Assembly (NCBI GenBank): GCA_004794655.1
Contig: SMMW01000614.1
Coordinates: forward strand, 3,288,501 to 3,352,500
Origin: Marisa cornuarietis
Lineage: Eukaryota > Mollusca > Gastropoda > Architaenioglossa > Ampullariidae
DNA: 64,000 bases
Reading direction: 5' to 3'
Made by a program: the position numbers and the translations under genes. The notes under the pieces were generated by a model. It made no database searches. It saw only the letters and a list, made by a program, of their open reading frames with translations, and had not been told where the DNA came from. This document shows positions 48,754-60,529 of the stretch, piece by piece (the stretch's first letter is position 1; each line of letters begins with the position of its first letter).

Positions 48754-50996
48754 GCATCCATGTAAAAAAAACCTTAAAGAGAAGGGCTGGAGGGAGAAGA
48801 GAAATAGTAGGTAATATTTCATGTACCTCTGACTGATCAGCAACACAGCGTCAGACCTGAGAGATATGCCTTGTTATCAATCGCCTACGTCCCGTGGAGA
48901 ACAACAAGCCCATTATCAAGAGCAGACTTTGCAAACAACTGACTGCAAGCCACCAGCAAAGCACCTCCTCTACAAAATAATGTCGACCCACAAGGGACGT
49001 TGGCGAAATTCAAACAAATTGCAGGATGACTTGTGTTACCAGATTTTGTATGGCTAAGGGAGGGGAGAGAATTCTGTGCGGAGTTATATATATATATATA
49101 TATAATGTACCGATTGTTACCGATCGTGCATCCCTCGTTTCTACTGTCATCTGAACACTTGTGACGGGATCCTTCTATAACAGGATAATCCTATCGCAAG
49201 ATTCTTCTACCACATGTTTATTTTTATCACAGAATTCTCCCACCACCTAATTTTATAAATTTAAACGTTTGTTTGGAAAACAATTCTGACTGTATGATAC
49301 TGTCTTTTTTTAATTTATTATCTTTTTTGAGAATAAAAAAAATCGAGGTGAAAAAGTGCGTGGGTCGGCAGTTCAGCAACTCCATCTCGTGCACCATCTA
49401 AAACTTCATCATGTACAATGGAAGCGATGAACTGTCATCTGAAGGCGACGTTTCGCGGGTTTAGGAGAAGGCGCCGGAAGACTTTCAGACTGATAAGTCT
49501 GCTTCACACACCCTTAACCCCGCACAGCTTTGGCGTTCAAGTGGGCAGGGTATGTCCCGTGACCTGTCGCGACTGCTGATGGACAAATGATGAAGACGAC
49601 TGACTTCCATGCCGTGTCTTTCTGGCTGTGTGATGATTCCATACTAAGAACATTGTTTCATGTTTGTTTGATTATTGTCATTTATGAGTAGTAGCCGTGT
49701 TGGGATTTTTGTAACGAAAGGGAATCTGATGAAAATTTCAAACTAAGAAAGTGCGCAAAACTGTTTTCAGATCGCTGTTTTAAACTTTGTACAAGATACT
49801 GTTTCCCCAAAATCTGAGACTAGGCTCTGTTCTGAAGATACCAACATGCAAACATCTCCATGCATAGAAATTCGACAATCCCTTGACACCATAAATATCC
49901 ACGAGTCTGCCTCATTAATAATCTGTCCAAGCTCTCCTTCTGGCTGCAACCTTGACACTGGAAGCGTTTCTGTGTACCTTTGTTATGTTTATTTGCAAGA
50001 AGTATTTTACCTTTTTCTGTGCATAATAATGTCTGAAGAGGAGACTTATTCACCCAGAATCGAGAAAACACCACTTTGTGATGAGCTAATACCAGCCATT
50101 ATAAAGAATTTTTTTTCTTTGCTAGACCCATAAAAAAGATTTTACCTCTCGCAAACGTTTGTTTAATATCGTTTTGTGAAGCTGCAAATATCGATTTCTT
50201 CGTGTGCGTATCGCTGACAAAAATTTTGTATATATATATATCTTCTCGTGAAAGTGGTGTTGTTGATTTTGGGAAGGAAAAGTGTTTGGATGTAAAGGCG
50301 ATTTCGCATTGTGTGGGGCAGGAGTGTCCGGACCACTGAATTAATATATCGGCGACCATGCGGGCGATATCAAGCCAATAATTTGCCCCCCACCCCCATC
50401 TACAAACTTGTCCTCTTCTCTGTCTGCTCTAGTCATCTTCTTCTCGTATTTTTTCTTCTCCTACGCTTGTTAACAGTCACTTGTCGGTCAGGCTTCCCGA
50501 CATAGAAGAATCCCTTCTGCAAATATTGGAAATGGGTTAGACAAAGATGAGGTGGCAGTGTTTTGTGTCTTTTTTCACTTGCAAGACGAGAAAATCAAAT
50601 AATGCTTGTTGTATTCACACTGTGTGGATGGTTATGAGCTGAGCGCACTGAGCCTCTCGCTTTTCTGGCGGAGAAGACGGTGTCACCGGGTATATCAGGA
50701 TCCAGATCCGTGGAGACTCCTGCGTGGAGGACGATATTTCGGACGGTGCAGCTCGACCTTTCTGTGTTTCTCTCAGCGGGGACTCACGGCCTCGAGTTAA
50801 CCGGGAGATTGGAATGAAAAGGTCGGAATGTTATCGAACTGTGTCTCTGTCTTTAATCTGTCTTTAATCTTGTTCTGTCTGTATTCCTTCCGGTTTATTC
50901 GTTTCTTTTGTGTTTTTAAAAATAGTTTTTATTGCTGCAATAATTATCCAATTTTTTCTGGACCCTCGTGCGAAAGATAGCTGGGTCGATTGGAGG

Positions 50997-50998
<2 letters not shown>

Positions 50999-51058
<60 letters not shown>
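50999..51058. repeat. (GT)n(GA)n microsatellite
   Basis: A GT run of about 42 bp followed by a GA run of about 16 bp. Confidence 0.95.
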
Positions 51059-51270
51059 ATGTATCTCTGTCTGTGAGTGTTTTTGTGTGTGCTTGTGGAG
51101 TAGTATTCCAAATCCTGGCTGATCCGGCGCACATGATGAGTCACATGGTCATATGGGCGATAAAAATGTTCAGAAGCTCTCGACTTTCATCCCGTGTGCT
51201 TTTGGCAGTTTGACATGATTGTAGTTGCAAGGAAGAAGACTACATGCACACGAATGACTTTGAACACGCA

Positions 51271-51272
<2 letters not shown>

Positions 51273-51368
<96 letters not shown>
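51273..51368. repeat. (CA)n microsatellite, 96 bp
   Basis: CA run with single CG interruptions. Confidence 0.95.
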
Positions 51369-51369
<1 letters not shown>

Positions 51370-52193
51370 GCACAGCACAAACATTATTTAAATGCTTATT
51401 GTGTCATATTCTCTACCGTAGAGGTGATCACAATAACGCAAATGATTGTAGTGAGGAAAACACACAGACCACATTCAGTTTTCTGCAAGGTTGTGAGAAG
51501 ACCGGCGAGAGAGATCCCCGCACGTAAGATCGCTTCCATGACAACGCGTATTGACCTGCGCACTCCCAGGTGCAAACTTTACACCAGTACGCTGCGCATA
51601 ACACCTCGCACCTACAGTCTCTTTGGGAAAGCCGCCTGTGAAAAAGTGATAACTCGCAAGTGCCATTCAGCTTGCATGTTGTACGAGGGAATCTGCTCAG
51701 AACACGGTTACAATTGTTTTTACCTTCTACTAACCCTCCCAACAACCACCATGAGATCCAAAACTACCTCGAAGGTAGCTTTGGTTCCAGTCCATAGACA
51801 CCGCCTCGGGCAGTAACTGCATCTTTTTAGAAGCAGTTCACACTTGAGGCCGCATCCATGGACTGGAAATAAAAGATATTTCGGGGACACATTTCAATGA
51901 AAACATTGAACAGTCTGCTTCTTTGCCTGCAAATGCTACAGACCTCTGATGTTGACTGATACTGTAGAGGTCCACGTCTAGCGCTTGGACCACCAGCACA
52001 AGCTTTTAACAAATAAAAGTAAAAGAGGACAGGCACGATGACTAATGTCCATAGCTGGAGGCTTGTTGATAACTAGAGGAAGTCCAGCAGCAATGAGAAT
52101 CTGGCGGCTTAATGAATCTCACACTACCGCAAGTATTCATGGCATCATTTTGCAGTCATAACGAAGAAAACATCCCGCTTCGTTCCCACTCAC

Positions 52194-52281
52194 CCCTCCC
52201 CCTGCCCCCCGATGGCCATGTCTGTCAAGGAGGTATTGATGACCAATTGCGCAGCGCAATTACGCTGATCATATAACGGCG
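52194..52281 (-). CDS. Internal exon, same unknown minus-strand gene
   Basis: An 88-bp segment with phase 1 in and 2 out. Both splice sites are strong: acceptor GTTGTGTTTTCTTCTCAG and donor GG|GTGAGT. It encodes 28 full codons beginning PLYDQRNCAAQLVINTS and ending in GGQGE. Its entry phase matches the exit phase of the 57634-57855 exon. Its exit phase matches the entry phase of 43345-43533 (GG+A gives Gly). The implied introns are about 5.4 and 8.7 kb. The exon is short, so the call depends on the two strong splice sites and on phase agreement. Confidence 0.5.
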
Positions 52282-52835
52282 CTGAGAAGAAAACACAACA
52301 TGAATTCATTTGCGGGTCTTGCAGATCGTAAACACGACTCCAGAATATTTGGATTTGAGAAACACGTGAAGATACTTTAGCCAAACTCAACAATAAAATC
52401 TGTAGTTGAATGCGTTTAAATATCGGTTAAACACTTTCATGTCTGTATTTTGCTTTTCCTCATTGTTGTACATTATAAATTATTTGACTTAAGTGTATAA
52501 AAGTATTTACATTGAAATAGGACTATGACTAAGCTCTACCAGTATTGCCACTTATTCCCCTTAATCCGTGGGTGACCTATCCATTTTATTTTTTCTTTGC
52601 AAACAGTTTTGCCACAATAGAATCCTGCTTTGTTGATAAATATCATAAATCAAACAAGATCGAGGTGAATAAAGGATTTCTCCACCCGTGAAAACTATTT
52701 TTTGGGGTTGAGAAAACATTTAAAAAAGACTTTCATATTTGCGTTCTTCCTAAGTCGGTGGGTTTTTTCTTTGTTTTGTGTTTGCTATTATTATTAGTGC
52801 TACTTATAGGGCTGAGACACGTGTTTTTTTCCCAG

Positions 52836-52982
52836 ATTAACTTGCGGTTGTCTTCAGCGAGAGAAGTCATAGCCGAGGTCGACATCCTAGGTATTAGCAG
52901 CGTCTGGTAGGTTTTTGTCTGCGGATTGTCATGACAGCAGCTCTGGCGGAGGACCGGGATCTCGTCAAAAGCTTGTTTGAAA
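52836..52982 (+). CDS. Possible first coding exon, plus strand
   Basis: A strong acceptor-like tract (GTGTTTTTTTCCCAG) precedes a segment whose first ATG (52931, G at -3) opens MTAALAEDRDLVKSLFE and runs directly into a consensus donor (GAAAT|GTAAGT after 52982). The remainder, 52836-52930, would be untranslated leader. Only 17-18 residues are available, so no family can be assigned. It lies in the inferred 5.4-kb intron of the minus-strand gene, which counts slightly against it. Confidence 0.22.
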
Positions 52983-53249
52983 TGTAAGTAACAAGCCTGG
53001 CAGACTGGACTGGCCATGGTCCCAAACACGTTGTCTGGGAACAGGTGGCGTTGGAAGTTATGATTGGCTTGCAGTCACATCGTTGATGAAGCAGAGAGGG
53101 GAAATCGGTCTCACATCTCTAAAAGGGACCTTGGGGCTGTTACGCGCCACCACAAAACTAGGAAAAAGCGATGACAGATCACCACAAAATTAGTTTTTAG
53201 CATACTGAGGTCTGACTATCAAGTCTAATCAGAGGCGAGAAGAGAAGAA

Positions 53250-53830
53250 GAGCAGCAGAACAAGAAGAAGGCAAATAGTAATAGTCATAGTAACAGGAGT
53301 AGAAAGAGGAAAAAAATATAACAACAAAAGTAGAGAATAATGAAAAAAGAACAAAGTAAAAAAAAAAAAAAGCAACAACGACAAAAAAACAAGAACACTA
53401 AAATAATAACAGCAACAAGGACAAAAAACGAGAACAGTAAAAACAATAACAGCCACAAGGAGAAAAAACAAGAACACTAAAACAATAACAGCAACAAAGA
53501 CAAAAAGCAAGAATAAAACAAAAAGGAAAAAATAAAACATAAGAAAGAAAAAAAATTGAAATAAAATAAAAAGAACACAAAACAAGTAGAGAAACAAAAA
53601 GAACAAACAAAATAAACAATAACAAAAAGAATAATATCAGAAACCAAAAAACAAACAGCAAAAACAATAAGAACAAGAACAGAAACGACAAAAAAACAGA
53701 AGCAAAAAAGAGCAAAAAACAACACAAAAACAAAAAGACAAACAGAACAAAAGGAGAAGTAACAAGAAGATCAAAAAAAAAGAGAAAGCAAAACAAGAAG
53801 AATAAGACAACGAAGATGACAAAGAACAAG
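53250..53830. repeat. Purine-rich, A/CAA/GAA-rich tract
   Basis: About 580 bp of almost T-free plus strand made of AAC, AAG and CAA words. It contains degenerate tandem motifs such as ACAACAAGGACAAAAAACAA. The long phenylalanine/leucine/valine frames on the minus strand are composition artefacts. Confidence 0.85.
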
Positions 53831-53899
53831 AACAAGACAAAGCAGAATAATAAGGAAAAAAAACCGCATAGCCTCAAACTGTCTTCTTCGATTAAAAAA

Positions 53900-56800
53900 A
53901 AAACCCCACCATCACAGGGCGATAAATCCGATGAAGAAGGAAAAGTGAAGCCGCTGCAGTCGTCAAACATACGCGTGTCTGTCTTCACCTCAAAGAGGTT
54001 CCCCCCCCCCACACTCCTCTCTCAACCCCGCGCCTTTCTTTGCCGCGCAACATCTCCGGGTAGTAGGCCACCAATCTCGGTGATAAGTTCCATCAATATG
54101 CTTTATCAGCGGGCTAGACGCAAGGAACAGGGGAGGTGGAACCTTAATTGTTGGTGTGTATTCGACCCTAATGAGAAATCCTGCCGTTTCTAACGATCGA
54201 TGTCAATGCTGGAGATCACAGAGAAGGTGTGTGAACAGCAGAGGAAGAGGGAATTTTTTTTTTTTTAGAGGGGAAGGGCGGAAGCGAGGCAGGGAATAGA
54301 GCTCGAGTTTTCTGCAAGGTGCCAGTGAAGATGCACGTTGGAAGGACCTTGGCACAAGAGCCGGCAGAAGAAACATTTAACCAGCAAACAGCACCAGTGG
54401 TGTAAGAAGAGGAAAAGCCCTGCAGATGACAGGCTAGACGTGAGGGGGGGGGATCGCGAATAAGGAGATGGTATTCCGCACGGAAAACACAGCCATCTAA
54501 TCTTTAAGATGGCGAAGATCATTGACTCGACAGTAATTGGATGGTTTACTTTTCTTGGCGCATGTTTGTCCTACAGTACTGCGCTCTTCGGTCTTCCGAA
54601 CTTAGATTACCAAACGCACGTTTCATGAAATGTTATGGTCGACCCCTGATAAGTGGCAGCAGCAGTTTGTCAGCTTTTCTTTACTTGTGTACTTAACGGC
54701 GGTAACCATGACTCCTGACTGAGTTGCGGAATTCATGTAGTCTCTTATAGTCGTTTGTGTTCTGTCTTGAACTAACAACAAACTTCTGCGTCTATGTCTC
54801 TGAAACTACGAAAAAGAAGAAGGTAGCCTGCTGGTTAGAGAATCTGCCTCCGGACAGTGGTCAATTCGACACTCGAGAATTTCGTCCACTTGACTCAACT
54901 GTGAAACTGGCCACGTGACTCGTTAGAGAGCGTGGGGAAGGCAAGGAGAGGAGGAGGGCACTGATGTAACAAAAACTGTTGGCCCTAAGATAAGTGAGGT
55001 TCTAACACCTCATTTCTCACTGACAAAAGGAGTCACTGGACTACCTTCTTTTGTAATTTTTCAAACTACGAAATTCAAGAATCTCATTGCCTATTACCCG
55101 GCGTTGTATGACCCATGAAGAAAAATAAGCGGGCTTGACATCAAAGTCCAATAAAAGCATTTCATCCAACGATTTTAGTCCTTCTTTTCTTCCATATCTT
55201 CAAATATGTTTCTTTCCTTGTAGACAGGGACAGGCAGTCTTAACACAATGCTCGGTGGCGCGCATAAACATTTGGAATTTCTCATTGCAGTATCCCGATG
55301 CGAAAGACAGGACAAAAACATTTTTCTTCCTTCTTCCTCCTCATATTTCTATGGGTATATTATGTATTGATGTATCGACATGTACGTTTTTATGAAAATA
55401 ATGTGAACAAAACAGCGATGAAACAATATAATCAAAAGTAACGAAACAAATACAATTATTTAGCAGGGAAGTAAAAATGCAGGTACCATACATAACCAAA
55501 TATTTCTATCAATCTATACCAGCAATTCTAACTTTAAATGGGTAAGATAGATATAATGACAAGTTCTTTGCAATGGTATTACTTAATCCCAACAGAATAA
55601 TGATCTTTAGGGAGTTTGGTAAAGTACAATATTTCGTATGAATATATATAAGGTACAGTCGAAAAGCTTCACAACAAAGTACAAATATGCATTTAATCTT
55701 TTTCGACTGCTTTACATAAAGTAAAAATTAAAATCAGTACAAAGTAATTTAAAGTAATGAACAGCAATATTTGAAACATCCATTGTAAATTTTGACATGG
55801 AAAACAAAATTATAACTTTATTGATGGATCTACTTTTAACACTTAAATGCAATACTTACAATAAAAGGAAAATATGTCCTTGATGTTATTATGACTATTG
55901 CATTCCTGCACACAATTAATCTTTCTTTCAATTTGTCAGTCAATCTATTTATATTTACAACACCTTGGTTCAACCAAATAAAACTAAATCCAAGAGAAAA
56001 TAATTTCATATTAATGTCGAGACACCCAATTCATTTTACCCCTTCTGTCTAAATCAAACAATATTTTATACACTTTATGAGTCAGTCATTATTCCTTTTA
56101 GTAAGTTGTGACCAATAGTAAAAACACCTAATGACTAAATGAACTAGTATTATATATGGTGCAGATTGCCACAGACTAAATCATTAGGGTTGTACCTATC
56201 TGAAACTAAGAACATTTTAAGGGGGAAAAGATGAACTGCCTCACGATACTGTGCTGCATTGCTTACCCACAAGAGTTTCGATGCATACTGGCATACTGAA
56301 AGACTGGATGGACAATGTCAAACAGTTCTAAGAATCCTTTTTTATGGTAATAGACAAAGTGGTTTTCTTGACTCTGCTTCACAAGTATTGGCAAGTAGAA
56401 AAACTTTTCTTGGTTTGAACTGGCTGTTGTACCACACTTTTGAAGGAGCCGTAGCTGGATCCTAATGATTTCAAACATTTAACTTAATTTTGGATCTTCC
56501 TTTTGTGCCAAAGATAATAGAAAAAAGTAGTTCTTGACCAGTTTTAAAATCCCTTTTTTGAAAGTATTTCTTCGAGATTTATCAATCTGCTGCGGTGTTT
56601 GACATCCAAATATAAACCTTAACACTATGTCAAAATCTTCTTGTAAATTATTAACATTCGTATTTCCTGTCCGACCTACCACACAGTCATGTTAACGTAG
56701 CCATCCATATCTTAGCATTCACTCCATCAACCAGTCCATCATTGATCTCAAAATGTGAGTAGAAGGGAGAACCTTCAGATGGTATGTAAGGCTTGTAAGC

Positions 56801-57560
56801 GGATACCTAAAACGTCTATTCAAATCGAACTTTCTGTCAAGATATTTATTTATTTATTTATATGCTGATAATATATTTCTTATTAAAAGTAAAGTACCCC
56901 AGCCGAACGAGGACCATGCCTTTTTGTTTACGTCTTTTTGTTTTATGAAAGGTGGTGGCGGCCTTACTCTTATCTTAGTTCTGTGAGACCCCCCCCCGTT
57001 ATAATCATAATAAAACGTTTTACCGTTAACAAATTGTTTTTAAAATGTTCACATTTGATAAAGGTAATTGAAGACTCGATCTTGCCGTTTAGCCGAGGCA
57101 CACGATGGATGTGTATGTTGTAAGTCACGCCCATGTTCTCTCTCATAAAATATTAGTGTTGTTCCAGAATCTTCCTCCGTTTTGTTGTCTTTCCGAACAA
57201 GTCCGTAGAATAACAATTGTTTCTTCTTTATCTTCTTTCAGGGTCTCTCGCTTTTCTTTTTTAAGTTTCCTTTTCTGGTTCTTATTTTGATTTCGTCTGT
57301 CTTTCTTTTCATTGCTTCTAATTTGTAATTTATTACTGTATTTTCTTGAGACAAGTTTGCACTGTCAGTGCTCTTAACCCCTCACTCAAATGAAAAAATG
57401 CATCTTTGACTTCACAAAAGTCATGTCTAAGACCGTCAAATTTAGAATCTGTTATATTTTACACGTGCATTACATTTGCAATGTAGTTTCCTTAACCACT
57501 TTACCTATGAGGACGGCTGCAGAGGGGGATGGGATGCCGACACCATGTCCGTGAATGTGG
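53900..57560. other. No supported gene; AT-rich from 55.4 kb
   Basis: Inferred intron between 57634 and 52281. A strong plus acceptor at about 55223 (TTTCTTTCCTTGTAG) precedes a frame TGTGSLNTMLGGAHKHLEFL that runs to a stop, without a donor. The 55.4-56.9 kb part is AT-rich and featureless. Confidence 0.4.
54822..54935 (+). mobile_element. tRNA-like SINE head, fragment
   Basis: GGTAGCCTGCTGGTTAGAGA is A-box-like and GGTCAATTCGACACTC is B-box-like, as in tRNA-derived SINEs. A short tail CTGTGAAACTGGCC follows. The acceptor stem does not close, so this is not a tRNA gene. Confidence 0.4.
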
Positions 57561-57633
57561 ATTGATCTGAAATGCACTTAGTTTATCTTGCCTTCTGTCG
57601 CTGTTGCTCTTATATGATTCCGTTCCACATCAC

Positions 57634-57855
57634 CTGCGTATAGCAAGAGGTCTTGAAGACAGAGAACAGCAACAGCCACCTCCACCAGTAGCTCGGTAAC
57701 GCGGCCAGTCACCCGCTGCACTCGGATATGCTTGACCACCATGACCCTTGACCCCAGGTCCAATAATGTCATGTATAGAGCGAGAAACTGGCCGCACTTT
57801 TGTCTAAAACGAGTGATATCGATGGTATAATCCTCTTCACGCGCCAAATAATCCG
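57634..57855 (-). CDS. Internal exon, unknown helical protein
   Basis: The best exon in the right half: 222 bp, phase 1 in and 1 out. The acceptor is excellent (TTGTTTTTATTCCATATTTTCTAG) and the donor is CGCAG|GTGATG. Its 73 full codons start DYLAREEDYTIDITRF and include QKCGQFLALYMTLLDLGS, HIRVQRVTGRVTELL and VEVAVAVLCLQDLLLYA. This is a mixed, non-repetitive composition with three or four probable helices. It looks like a HEAT/armadillo-type or other all-helical region, but I cannot name the protein. The frame stays open past both splice sites only by chance: upstream it runs into the CACACC minisatellite. It joins the 52194-52281 exon in phase (G+CG gives Ala), with no stop. Confidence 0.6.
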
Positions 57856-57949
57856 CTAGAAAATATGGAATAAAAACAAGAATTTTCACAATTTTCAGGC
57901 AGAGACGCAAAACTGTGACCGGCCTGGACAAGTGATTAGTGTTCACTGC

Positions 57950-58002
57950 CGAGGAGTGTGTATGTGTGTGGGTGGGTGGATGGATGGGTGGGTGGGTGTC
58001 CA

Positions 58003-58035
<33 letters not shown>

Positions 58036-58468
58036 CCATGTGTGTGTGTGTGTGTGGGTGGGTGTCCATGTGTGTGTGTGTGGGTCGGTGGGTGGGTGTC
58101 CATGTGTGTGTGTGGGTGGGTGGGTGTCCCTGTGTGTGTGTGTGTGAGTTTGGGTGTCCATGTGTGTGTGGGGGTGGGTGGGTTGGTGTCCATGTGTGTG
58201 TGCGTGGGTGGGTGGGTTGGTGTGTGTGTGTGTGTGGTGGGTGTCCGTGTGGTGGGTGGGTGGGTGGTGTCCATGTGTGTGTGTGTGTGTGTGGGTGGGT
58301 GGGGTCCATGTGTGTGTGTGGGTGGTGGGTGGGTGTCCATGTGTGTGTGTGTGTGGGTGGGTGGGTTGGTGTCCATGTGTGTGTGTGTGTGAGTTTGGGT
58401 GTCCATGTGTGTGTGTGTGTGTGGTGGGTTGGTGTCCATGTGTGTGTGTGTGGGTGGGTGGGTGTCCA

Positions 58469-58502
<34 letters not shown>

Positions 58503-58590
58503 GGTGGGTGTCCATGTGGGTGGGTGTCCGTGTGTGTGTGGGAGTTTGGGTGTCCATGTGTGTGTGTGTGTGGGTGGGTGGGTTGGTGTC

Positions 58591-58630
<40 letters not shown>

Positions 58631-58675
58631 GGTGTCCATGTGGGTGGGTGTCCGTGTGTGTGTGTGTGTGGATGT
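57950..58675. repeat. G/T-rich minisatellite with GTGTCCATG core
   Basis: Irregular units built of (GT)n, GGGTGGGTGGGT and the core GTGTCCATGTG, about 25-50 bp each. Long histidine/proline/threonine (minus) and cysteine/valine/glycine (plus) frames across it are artefacts. It ends about 95 bp before the acceptor of the 57634-57855 exon and so lies in that intron. Confidence 0.95.
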
Positions 58676-59213
58676 TTGGTATATTTCGCGGTCGCCACCC
58701 TCGTCTCCATCCCAACATTTGTATTGTACGGGTGATGGAAAGATGAAGCATTGCTAAAACCAACAGCTCAGTGATGCCTTGTAGCTGTAAAAGTACGGTC
58801 TTTGAACTTTAACAGACGGAGGGGGACCAGCTGTGTCCTAAGTTCAAGGAAAAGGTCATAAACACGTGTTTTTCTGACTTTTGGATTTGTAGGGTCTAAA
58901 TGGGATTTCGCCTTTCTTGTGGCTCTCGCGTCTTAAAAACACTCCTGCTCTTTGTACGATTTAATGGCTGGATCCTTAAGTGCGCTCCTGAAAAGAAAAA
59001 AAAATCGTGCTTTTTTATTTTTCCTGTAACGAGCCTGACAATGGAACATTAGCGTGTTGAGTGCTTTGTTGTGAGATTTTATCTCATTGTAGAAATTGTT
59101 CGAAAAAGAGCTACTATATTGACGAAGGTAGTCTCTGATAAGGTGATATATCCGCCAGCAAGCTGACTCTTGTGGTAGAGTAGAAGAGAGAAGTGAAAGC
59201 CATTTTCTTTTTC

Positions 59214-59214
<1 letters not shown>

Positions 59215-59274
<60 letters not shown>
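59215..59274. repeat. (GAT)20 microsatellite
   Basis: A perfect trinucleotide run. Confidence 0.95.
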
Positions 59275-59846
59275 TCACAAGTGCAAGTGGAGTTCTGTGG
59301 TAGATGCTTCAAGAGTGTTTCAAGCGATTTCTACCTACGTTCTAGGTGATATCAGTGTGAACAGAGGTTATATGATAGTAATGATACATGTACGTAGACT
59401 TGTTATGGTAGACGATGCAGGTGCAAGTGGTCTTTGATGGTAGGTGATACAAGTGTAGTGGACATCTGTGACGGCGAACTGTCAAATAAAAACGAGGCTA
59501 TGATCGAGTGGTTCATCAGTGTTTCACCTCACGGTACCTGTATCAGAACCTATGGCGGTCCGACTGTGTTTATACCTGCACACCTTTCTATTTTTTTTTT
59601 TACTCGTCTGTATAACCAGTCACCTGCAAGCCTACTGATAATCGGCATTATAAAATACACACGATAACAATTATGTCCATAGTTAGGAGACCATGTCAGC
59701 GAAAGCTTCGGGGGGGGGGGGTTCTTTCTTTTTTTTACATCAGTGAAATGATCTTCTGATGGGAAGACTAACGAGAAATGATGGACAGCAGTCCTTTCTA
59801 CCTTTTTTCAAGCTTATTAGTTTCCCTATTTGCCAATATTCGTTAC

Positions 59847-59966
59847 TCGAGAGTGAATAGCTATCAGGCTCGCAAACAGTGTGGAGTATCCTGGGAGATC
59901 TGTCAGATGTGAGGTCACACAGAAGAGCTCGGCACAAGAACGATGAGAGGCTTCTTCAAATTCTCT
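59847..59966 (-). CDS. Internal exon candidate, unknown minus-strand gene
   Basis: Exactly 40 codons (phase 0 in, 0 out). It lies between a T-rich acceptor (TTTTTTATTTTTTAAG) and a donor of moderate quality (TCTCGA|GTAACG). The product begins REFEEASHRSC and continues with an amphipathic, helix-like stretch (LFCVTSHLTDLPGYS, then LFASLIAIHSR). This resembles one repeat of an alpha-solenoid, but no family is recognised. A further short open segment with a good acceptor follows at 59115-59162 (phase 0/0) and may be the next exon. The coding call rests on splice signals plus composition only. Confidence 0.35.
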
Positions 59967-60529
59967 CTTAAAAAATAAAAAAATGTAGTTAATTTCCTTT
60001 CTCTTTCTTCTTCTATCCAACCTTTCCCATCTAAAAAAAAAATCACCAATTTTGAAAAAAAATATATATATATATATATATAGGAAAATCTCTACATTTT
60101 CGTGCCTTGGATCGAAATCGTCAGAAGTCGTAAGACTTTATAGGGCTGGGATTTTGTAACCGCTTTGACATACTGTTTATTTACTCCCTTTTAATCTTTG
60201 CCGCAATGGGGGTTTGCGTCGGTGAGTTTTTTTTAATGCCTTCGATGTAATGTAAAGCAGGCCTAATGAAATCAGATTATTGTATTAGCTTCTCTTGGTT
60301 ATGGACTGGTTGCCGGGTCACTCAGGGTAAAGGGTGGCTCTGGGTACAATGCAGAATGCAGGGGTGAGTCGTGTTTGAGGAAATCACTTGGGACAAAGCA
60401 ACAAACAAGACCGCCCTCAGTATTCTACCTGATGTTTACCTGAGTAATATGCTTGAAACGGACGAGCTGATAGACAGACATTCCTTGTCTTCTGTGTGTG
60501 GGGCTTGGGCGGCCGTTTGTATCAAATGT

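Noticed and set aside
49767..50074. Minus frames with words such as RFQCQGCSQKESL
   Set aside because: Two overlapping frames, neither with a usable acceptor. Phase chaining of 52194 to 43533 does not need an exon here.
51428..51745. Cysteine-rich minus frame, superficially like a small secreted peptide or toxin
   Set aside because: No signal peptide, no regular cysteine framework and no splice sites; a composition shadow.
53398..54012. 204-codon Phe/Leu-rich minus frame resembling a membrane protein
   Set aside because: Low-complexity translation of the A-rich tract; several overlapping frames look alike.
54822..54900. tRNA gene
   Set aside because: A- and B-box-like words are present but the cloverleaf stems do not pair; called a SINE head instead.
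56479..56682. Minus frame with NVNNLQEDFDIVLRFIFG
   Set aside because: AT-rich surroundings and no pyrimidine tract or acceptor. Cannot be separated from chance.
57578..58763. Very long His/Pro/Thr (minus) and Cys/Val/Gly (plus) open frames
   Set aside because: They are created by the GT/GGGTGGGT minisatellite. Only the 57634-57855 part, outside the repeat and bounded by splice sites, is retained.
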